Positions 45,338 to 50,897 of a stretch of DNA of 50,897 bases are shown here, piece after piece. This DNA comes from Rhodovulum imhoffii (lineage in GTDB: Bacteria; Pseudomonadota; Alphaproteobacteria; Rhodobacterales; Rhodobacteraceae). Position 1 is the stretch's first letter. Every line of letters begins with the position of its first letter. The stretch is taken from positions 1 to 50,897 of the forward strand of contig NZ_QAAA01000016.1 of NCBI RefSeq assembly GCF_003046545.1, read 5' to 3'. The notes below the pieces were generated by a model. That model made no database searches, was not told where the DNA came from, and saw only the letters and a list, made by a program, of their open reading frames with translations. The translations under genes and the position numbers were made by a program.

Positions 45338-45428
45338 CCTATCAAACCGGCCTATCTGTCTCTTTAATACTGGCACTTTTACCTAGACCAGTAATTTGCC
45401 AATGAGGCGAAAAGCACAAGAGGTCCCG

Positions 45429-45890
45429 ATGCACCCTTCTCCGATTGTCCTGCTGACTGGTTCAATTGCCCCCCTGCCCGGCGGCGATGCACATAGCGGC
45501 ATCGACAAGACGCCAGTGACCCGCCCGCTGGCTCTTGGTCTCGAGGGCTTTGAGGGCGATGAGCAGGCCGACCGGCGGGTGCATGGCGGGGTCGAGAAGG
45601 CTGTGCACCACTATCCCTTCGAGCATTACGCAACATGGCGCAAGGAATTGGGCGATTTGGCGCCCCTCACGCCACCCGGTGCGTTCGGCGAAAACCTGTC
45701 CTCCACCGGCTTGACCGAAACCACCGTGGCAGTCGGGGATATTTTTCGGCTGGGGGGCGCGCTGCTTCAGGTCTCGCAGGGCCGGCAACCCTGCTGGAAG
45801 CTCAATCTGCGGTTCGATGTGCCCGATATGGCGCAGCGTGTACAGAAAAGCGGGCGTACCGGCTGGTATTCACCTCCGCCCTCATCGTAG
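45429..45890 (+). pseudogene. MOSC-domain protein (YiiM-like), 3'-truncated
   Basis: From ATG 45429 the frame encodes 153 residues of a YiiM-type MOSC protein: GLEGFEGDEQADRRVHGG, HHYPFEHYATWRKELG, FGENLSSTGLTE and the conserved cysteine in QGRQPCWKLNLRFD. Family identity stops at SGRTGW, about residue 147, and the last residues (SPPPSS) come from the dsbD fragment read out of frame. Roughly the last third of the usual length is missing. The molybdenum-cofactor-sulfurase-like fold probably cannot complete. Confidence 0.8.
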
Positions 45891-46711
45891 GTCCCTGCGT
45901 GACTGCACCTCTGGCGGGCGCTTTGCTTTACATCGCGCAGACCGGTGACGTGGCCCTGGGCGCCTGGGCCCTCTTCGCGCTTGGCCTTGGTCAGGGCGTC
46001 CCGCTTCTTGCAATCGGAGCCTTCGGCCCCCGCGTTCTGCCTAAATCGGGGCCGTGGATGGAATCCGCCAAAACGCTCTTTGGTGTACTCTTCCTCGGTT
46101 TCGCAATCTGGCTCGCCGCGCGTGTCCTGCCAGGTCCGTTGACGCTGGCGCTATGGGCTGTCCTGCTGATCGGCCTCGGTGTTATGTTGACACAGATAAC
46201 ATCGGAAGGAATGGCGGGACGTCTGGGTCGCGCGGTCGGCGTGATTATCCTTTTCGCCGGTTCTCTTCAGGGGATCGGCGCAGCGGTCGGTGCAAACGAT
46301 CCCCTGCGCCCGCTGGCTCCCTTTGCCGGACGGGCGGTCGCCCCGGCCGAGACCGATGGCGGGTTTGCCGAAATTCTTACGACCGAAGCTTTGCACTCTG
46401 CCCTCGCAGATACCGACAAGCCTGCTCTGGCATACGTCACTGCAGACTGGTGTACCACATGCCGAAGCATCGAACGCGGCCCAATGGCTGACGCCGAGGT
46501 GCGTGGCGCGCTCGATGAACTCACGCTGTTTAAGGTTGACGTCACCGATTTTGGCCCGGAAAGCCAGGCGCTGCTTGATCAACTTGGCGCAGCGGGCCCT
46601 CCGACCATGGTTTTCTTCGATGCAGACCGCGCCGAAGCCCCCGGCAGCCGGATCGTCGGCGACACCGGGCGTGAGGAAATGCTGCGCTCGTTGCGCATGG
46701 TGACAAGATGA
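45869..46711 (+). pseudogene. DsbD/ScsB-like thiol:disulfide interchange protein, 5'-truncated
   Basis: The recognisable sequence starts abruptly with TSALIVGPCVTAPLAGALLY, mid-way through the DsbD membrane domain (one of its two redox cysteines). Further helices and a periplasmic thioredoxin domain with YVTADWCTTCRSIERGP follow. The N-terminal periplasmic domain and first membrane half are missing. The frame stays open upstream only as an antisense-free reading of the MOSC gene in another frame, so any product would be chimeric. It overlaps the next gene by 4 bp and once headed a reductant-relay operon. Confidence 0.82.
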
Positions 46712-47580
46712 ATGCCATCGAACTCGGCCCCTTCGTCTTCGCAACAGAGCGTTTCGCCTTCTTGATCGCTGCGCTGGTCTTTTTCGCGGTGTTTCATCTG
46801 GCGACAATCCGGCGCAGCCCCGAGACCGCGGAACAACTGCGCAGTTGGGCGTTTCCAGCGGCGGTCTCATGGCTGCTGGCCGCCCGTGCGGGATACGTCG
46901 TGCAAGAATGGGATGTGTTCTCTCAACATCCGCTTGATATCCTGAAGCTTTGGCAAGGCGGCGTATCGGTCGGCGCTGGCTTCTTCGGCCTGGCCGCCGT
47001 CGCCGCCGTGGCGCTTTTGCGCCGACGGGCGGCCATGGCGCCCATGCTTGCGGCGGCCATTGCCGGCTGGATGACAAGCCTCGGTGTACTCGCCCTAAAG
47101 AATCCGGGAGAAACCGCCCACCTGCCGCAAACCGGCTTTCCCACCATGGCCGGCGGCACCGTTCAACTGGATCGACGCAACGGCACGCCCCTGGTTCTGA
47201 ACCTCTGGGCCAGTTGGTGCCCGCCTTGCCGACGAGAGATGCCGATGATGATGGACGTGGCAAACACCGTTGAAGGCGCAGAACTGATCTTTGCCAACCA
47301 GGGCGAAACGCGCCTGCAGGTGACCAGATTCCTCGACACACTTGAACTTGGCAACCGCCATGTCTCTCTCGACCCGACCTCCAGCCTTATGTCCCGCTTC
47401 GACGCAATGGGGTTGCCCTCAACCTTGTTCTTCGATGCCTCTGGAAGCCTTCAATACGTGCATTTCGGGGAAATCTCGCGGGCCGCGCTGACGTCGCAGA
47501 TCGCCGCGATCAAGACTGCCGCGCCCGGCATGGGCGACAGCGGCATCTCAGAAACCCATCAGATAGGAGACACAAAATGA
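46708..47580 (+). CDS. Membrane protein: Lgt-like N-terminal domain fused to TlpA-type thioredoxin
   Basis: The 290-residue protein has two parts. Residues 1-125 hold about four membrane segments resembling part of prolipoprotein diacylglyceryl transferase (VFATERFAFLIAALVFFAVF, LLAARAGYVVQEW, WQGGVSVGAGFFGLAAV), without a full Lgt active site. Residues 140-270 form a TlpA/ResA-like domain with NLWASWCPPCRREMPMM and the cis-proline region GLPSTLFFDASG. The membrane part probably anchors a periplasmic reductase. It lies in a tight dsbD-like/this/dsbA-like operon, as in scsBCD copper-tolerance sets. Confidence 0.8.
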   Translation: MNAIELGPFVFATERFAFLIAALVFFAVFHLATIRRSPETAEQLRSWAFPAAVSWLLAARAGYVVQEWDVFSQHPLDILKLWQGGVSVGAGFFGLAAVAAVALLRRRAAMAPMLAAAIAGWMTSLGVLALKNPGETAHLPQTGFPTMAGGTVQLDRRNGTPLVLNLWASWCPPCRREMPMMMDVANTVEGAELIFANQGETRLQVTRFLDTLELGNRHVSLDPTSSLMSRFDAMGLPSTLFFDASGSLQYVHFGEISRAALTSQIAAIKTAAPGMGDSGISETHQIGDTK

Positions 47581-48203
47581 TCCTAACACGACGCAACCTG
47601 ATCATGGCCGGTACCGGCAGCCTGATTATGGGGGCCGGTGCCATTGCCTTCTGGCCCCAGACTGGCCAGGCGCAAAAGCTAACGGTTGATGCCGTCCTAG
47701 ACGACCCTGATGCACCGGTGCAGGGCAACCCTGATGGCGATGTCACGCTGGTCGAATACTTCGACTATCAGTGCCCCTTCTGCAAACGGATGCACCCCAT
47801 GTTGAAGGATCTTGTGGCCGAGGACGGAAATCTGCGCCTCATTATGAAAGACTGGCCGCTGTTCGGCGCTCCTTCGGTCAGGGCAGCCCAGCTTTCTCTT
47901 GGCGCCGTTTCGTTGGGTGCCTACGAGGAAGTACACGGGGCACTCATGGCCACCGAGGCTCGTCTCAGCATCGAAGACGTGGAATCCACGGTTGGAGCAA
48001 TTATCGACGTGGACAAGGCCGACGAAACCTATAGGGCCGAGCGCGATACCTGGGATGGCCTGCTGAGCCGCAATGACTATCAGGCCATTGCGCTTGGTTT
48101 CCGAGGAACACCCGGCTTTGCCATCGAAAAGACGCTCTACAGCGGCGCGCAAGGGCGTCAGACCCTGGTCAACGCCATCGCAAAAGCCCGCGCCGAGTCT
48201 TAA
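47577..48203 (+). CDS. DsbA/ScsC-like periplasmic thiol oxidoreductase
   Basis: A 208-residue protein overlapping the previous gene by 4 bp. An N-terminal export signal (MILTRRNLIMAGTGSLIMGA) carries a twin-arginine. The DsbA-like fold begins with DVTLVEYFDYQCPFCKRMHP (CPFC active site), followed by MKDWPLFGAPSVRAA and the cis-proline GFRGTPGFAIE. Relatives are periplasmic disulfide isomerases or copper-binding ScsC. Its reducing partner would have been the truncated DsbD-like protein upstream. Confidence 0.88.
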   Translation: MILTRRNLIMAGTGSLIMGAGAIAFWPQTGQAQKLTVDAVLDDPDAPVQGNPDGDVTLVEYFDYQCPFCKRMHPMLKDLVAEDGNLRLIMKDWPLFGAPSVRAAQLSLGAVSLGAYEEVHGALMATEARLSIEDVESTVGAIIDVDKADETYRAERDTWDGLLSRNDYQAIALGFRGTPGFAIEKTLYSGAQGRQTLVNAIAKARAES

Positions 48204-48277
48204 GCGTCACTTAAGCTGCAACTGTCAGGTGACACGCGTCCACACGAAACACGCACTGACAGGAAAAGGAAATCCCG

Positions 48278-48832
48278 ATGAAACATCTCCTGACACGTCG
48301 TCGCGCGCTCGCGCTCGGCCTCGCCACGGGAGCGGGGCTCGCAGCTCCGTCGCTGGCTCTTGCACGGACGACCATCCGGAATACGTCAAGCTTCGAGATG
48401 CAGGACTGGCGCGATCATTTCGACAGTCTGGGCAAGGCGACGATCGTCGCGGACACCGTGTCGCGCGCGCTCCACTACTGGAACCATGACGGAACAGATT
48501 ATCGTATCTTCCCCACATCGGTGCCGATGACCGAAGAACTCACCAAACGCGGCTACACACGTATCGTGCGGAAGCGCATTGGCCCTGACTGGACGCCCAC
48601 CCAATCCATGATGGAGCGTAATCCGGACCTGCACTATATGCCTCCGGGACCGGACAATCCGCTCGGGACACATGCGTTGTACCTGTCCTGGCCTGCCTAT
48701 CTTATTCACGGCACCCATGACACGCGAAAGATCGGACGGAAATCTTCGGACGGCTGCATCGGGTTGTACAACGAGATGATCGAGGAACTTTACAGCCTGT
48801 GCCCCGTCGGAACACAGGTCCGCCTGGTCTGA
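48278..48832 (+). CDS. Exported L,D-transpeptidase (YkuD domain)
   Basis: A 184-residue protein with a signal (MKHLLTRRRALALGLATGAG) containing arginines that suggest Tat or Sec export. The YkuD catalytic motif is at residues about 140-165: YLIHGTHDTRKIGRKSSDGC, then IGLYNEMI, giving His and the nucleophilic Cys. It forms 3-3 cross-links in peptidoglycan or attaches proteins to it. The 74-bp gap from the DsbA-like gene suggests one operon. A catalytic cysteine enzyme beside periplasmic thiol reductases is suggestive of a dependency. Confidence 0.9.
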   Translation: MKHLLTRRRALALGLATGAGLAAPSLALARTTIRNTSSFEMQDWRDHFDSLGKATIVADTVSRALHYWNHDGTDYRIFPTSVPMTEELTKRGYTRIVRKRIGPDWTPTQSMMERNPDLHYMPPGPDNPLGTHALYLSWPAYLIHGTHDTRKIGRKSSDGCIGLYNEMIEELYSLCPVGTQVRLV

Positions 48833-48839
48833 AACAGCC

Positions 48840-48992
48840 ATGCAACGCAGAAATTTCATCCTGAACGGGTTGGCCCTTGGGGCCGTCCCGGCATCGCTGA
48901 TCATGCCCTCACCGACGAGGCTCCCGATGGCGATGCTTATGCAGAGTTTCCCCGTCTCCGCCCCTTCGCAAAACCGCGATCAGTCGCAATGA
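48840..48992 (+). pseudogene. Truncated start of an exported protein at the island junction
   Basis: Seven bases after the transpeptidase stop, an ATG opens a 50-codon frame beginning MQRRNFILNGLALGAVPASL, a twin-arginine-like signal sequence. It then runs into low-similarity residues and stops at 48992 within the end of the truncated trbI. It looks like the first part of a further cargo gene cut off by the same rearrangement that removed the trbI 3' end. Confidence 0.55.
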
Positions 48993-49861
48993 ACCTCTCC
49001 AACATCGGAATAGCCGCTGGCGTCCGCGCCGGGCAGGCGCTCAAGGACGATGGAACGGCCGCCCGGCAGGATCAGGCGGTTCCACACCAGCAACACGCGG
49101 CGTTGGCCGAAACTCACGCCGTCATCATATTGGCCGATGATGCGGGTGCCCTGCGGGATCAGGAGCAGCGAGCCGGTCGGGCTGTCATAGACGTTCTCGG
49201 TCACTTGAGCCGTGATCTGACCCGGTAGGTCGGAGCGGATGCCGGTGATGAGCGCGGCCGGGATCACGGCCCCGGCCTGAAGGATATAAGGTGATGCCGG
49301 CGGCATGACACGATCCGGGGCGACGGTTTGGCGGTCCACCGGGCCACCCAGAAAGGCGGCATGACGGTTCTGACCGGCCGTTCCCTCTGGTTGCCCCCCG
49401 AGATCGGCAAGGCTGGGCATGGTCGTTCCCGGCGCCGATCCGGGGCGCGGGCCGGTCTGGAAGAACACGTTGCTCAAGCGCGCGGCTTCTTCCTCGGCGC
49501 GGCGGCGTTCCTCCTCAGGATCGACGGCGGGGTCGGTGATTGGTGGTGGCGCCACCGGCAGCCCCCGCTCCTGCGCGTCGAGGATGGGTCGGTCGAGATC
49601 GCCGGGCAGTTCCGGCCCCAGGGCGGGGCCGGTATAGTCGGAGGGAAGCCCTTCGAGCCCGTCCGCTGCCGGTCGGTTTTCGATGGAGTAGACTCCCCCT
49701 CCCGGCCCGGCCTCACGGGTCTGGAGCGCGTAGATGAGCGTCCCGCCGATGCCGAGCAAGGCGACCGCGCCGACGCCGGCCAGAAACCTGCGGGACAGGC
49801 GCGTGACGCGGGGCGGATCGGCGCGCAGGCGCATGGGGGCTGCGGTATCGGTTTCGCTCAT
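48980..49861 (-). pseudogene. trbI: Conjugal transfer protein TrbI, 3'-truncated
   Basis: The 293-residue frame has the TrbI/VirB10 plan. It has a cytoplasmic start and one membrane helix (FLAGVGAVALLGIGGTLIYAL). A Pro-rich periplasmic linker with EEERRRAEEEAARL follows, then the beta-barrel part ILQAGAVIPAALITGIRSDL, LLIPQGTRIIGQYDDG and NRLILPGGRSIVLERLPGAD. Identity ends at ASGYS; the last residues (DVGEVHCD) are foreign and about 80-90 residues that form the outer-membrane channel are missing. Transfer function is probably lost. Confidence 0.85.
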
Positions 49862-50897
49862 GACGCGCCTCCCCTTCCGGCTGCCGGCTCGGCAGCTGCC
49901 TGCCTTGCCTCCATACGTGCGATCCGCACGACCTGTTGACGTCTCCCGGACCCGAGGCGCAGTTCCGCCGCACCGAAGAGGCGATCCACGATCAGCACGT
50001 TGCGGTGGATGCGGCTGTTCACGATCTGCGGCTCGCCATCGGCATCCAGGACGAAGAGCGGCGGCATCTCGCCCTGAGCGATGCCCGCAGGGAAGACTAC
50101 ATAGACGCGGCGCCCATCGTCGAAGACCGAGACGGGACGCCAGGGCGGGCTGTCCCCTTGTATCTGCAAGCCATAGCGATGATTGCGCGCAGACGGTGCG
50201 GGAAGGATCGGCGAGGCGGTCACCGACCGCCGCTGCCCGGCGGGCGGTGCCGGATAGGCCCAGGCGACCGAGGGCATGTAGAGTGCCTCGCGGGCACGCA
50301 GCTCGATCGTATAGACCCGCCGGTCGGTGGTGATCACGAGATTGGTCGAGATGTCATCGCGGGTCGGTTTGACAAGGATATGGACGCGTGTGTTCGCGCC
50401 CGAACCGCTTTCGGTACCGCCAATGATCCAGCGCGTCGTATCGCCGGCCGCGATCGGTCCCGCGCATGTCAGGCGCTCGCCCGGTTCCAATGCGATATTG
50501 GTGATCTGACCAGGGGCGGCATAGACCTGATAGAGCGCGCCTTCCGACCAGGGATAGATCTGAATGGCGTTGTAATAGCCCTCGCGGCGCGGCTCGACCC
50601 GCGCGGCGGCATTGGCGTTCTCGACGCGGCCAATGGGTGTGCCCGCCCTCTCGCCGCCGCGCGCCACGGTCCAGGTGGGTGGAACATGCAGCGGTCGGGG
50701 ACGATCCTCGGCAGAGGCCGCGGGCGGCGCCGGCAGCGGCGGCACGGTGTCGTCATAGCTGAATTGCGGCACCCGGTTGGTGGCGCATTCGTCGTCGCCC
50801 CCATCCGCGATCATGCTTTTTTTGAGCAGCCGCAATTCGAGGGCCTGCTCGGCCACGACCTCCTTCAGATCGCGGGCCTCCCGACGCAGATCCTTGA
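49858..50897 (-). pseudogene. trbG: Conjugal transfer protein TrbG (VirB9-like) with foreign N-terminus
   Basis: From about 50780 down, the frame matches TrbG/VirB9: QFSYDDTVPPLPAPP, NAIQIYPWSEGALYQVYAAP, DTTRWIIGGTESGSGANTRV, NLVITTDRRVYTIELRARE, PPLFVLDADGEPQIVNSRIH. The expected signal peptide is absent. Instead the frame continues upstream, past 50785 to the window edge, as an IS3-family orfA end. It overlaps trbI by 4 bp, the normal trbG-trbI junction. Without a signal peptide the protein would not reach the periplasm. Confidence 0.8.
50785..50897 (-). mobile_element. IS3-family orfA fragment fused in frame to trbG
   Basis: The minus-strand translation LRREARDLKEVVAEQALELR then LLKKSMIADGGDDE is the typical C-terminal end of a short IS3-family OrfA. 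A run of seven A residues (plus-strand T7 at 50817-50823) matches the slippery sites used for OrfAB frameshifting. The usual stop after DDE is lost, and the frame continues into trbG. The rest of the element would lie beyond the window. Confidence 0.7.

Overview
The window looks like chromosomal DNA of a Rhodobacteraceae (roseobacter/Rhodobacter-group) alphaproteobacterium. It is GC-rich. It carries a pyruvate dehydrogenase operon with a lipoyl domain on E1-beta, yajC-secD-secF next to a ccmABCDG (helABCDX-type) haem-export cluster, and a heterotetrameric sarcosine oxidase operon in the order soxB-D-A-G. I see no rRNA, tRNA or CRISPR array.

Layout. (1) 1-2500 is insertion-sequence debris: two nested IS66-family left ends, one AT-rich gene for a predicted exported protein, and a frameshifted IS1380-family transposase. 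(2) 3060-10662 is central carbon metabolism: two cyclophilins on the minus strand, then pgk, a DhnA-type class I aldolase, an FtsB-like division protein and pdhA-pdhB-pdhC. A perfect 24-bp palindrome precedes pdhA, and its core recurs before the aldolase. (3) 10788-18269 is envelope export and cytochrome c maturation: yajC-secDF, an Mth938-type protein, ccmABCDG and serS. (4) 18321-31117 holds an EF-hand protein, a TspO-like protein, der-bamB-yfgM, an RND efflux pair, an Atm1-type ABC exporter, a LOG-type hydrolase and rarD. (5) 31171-38352 is a minus-strand block: two tandem NTF2-like paralogues, sodB and the sarcosine oxidase operon, which includes an extra small membrane protein. Oxidation of N-methyl compounds releases H2O2, so nearby sodB is a plausible but unproven partner. 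(6) 38544-42310 holds ccmI, ruvX, a DUF1289 protein, a TauE/SafE permease and dusA.

The right end, from 42311 to the window edge, is a genomic island inserted at the 5' end of dusA. It begins with a tyrosine integrase preceded by repeated 10-bp motifs. It carries a MocR regulator, a MOSC protein cut off by a deletion that fuses it to a headless DsbD/ScsB, an Lgt-like/TlpA fusion protein, a DsbA-like protein and an L,D-transpeptidase. It then runs into decayed conjugation genes: trbI lacks its 3' end, and the 5' end of trbG is replaced by an IS3-family orfA fragment. This reads as a degraded integrative conjugative element that kept or gained a periplasmic thiol-redox module.

The most unusual non-coding signal is the 87-bp gap between sodB and the second NTF2-like gene (32113-32199). 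On the minus strand it can fold a 9-bp hairpin over the ribosome binding site of the NTF2-like gene. On the plus strand it reads as a 13-codon ORF, an extended Shine-Dalgarno sequence and an intrinsic terminator, although there is no plus-strand gene there.
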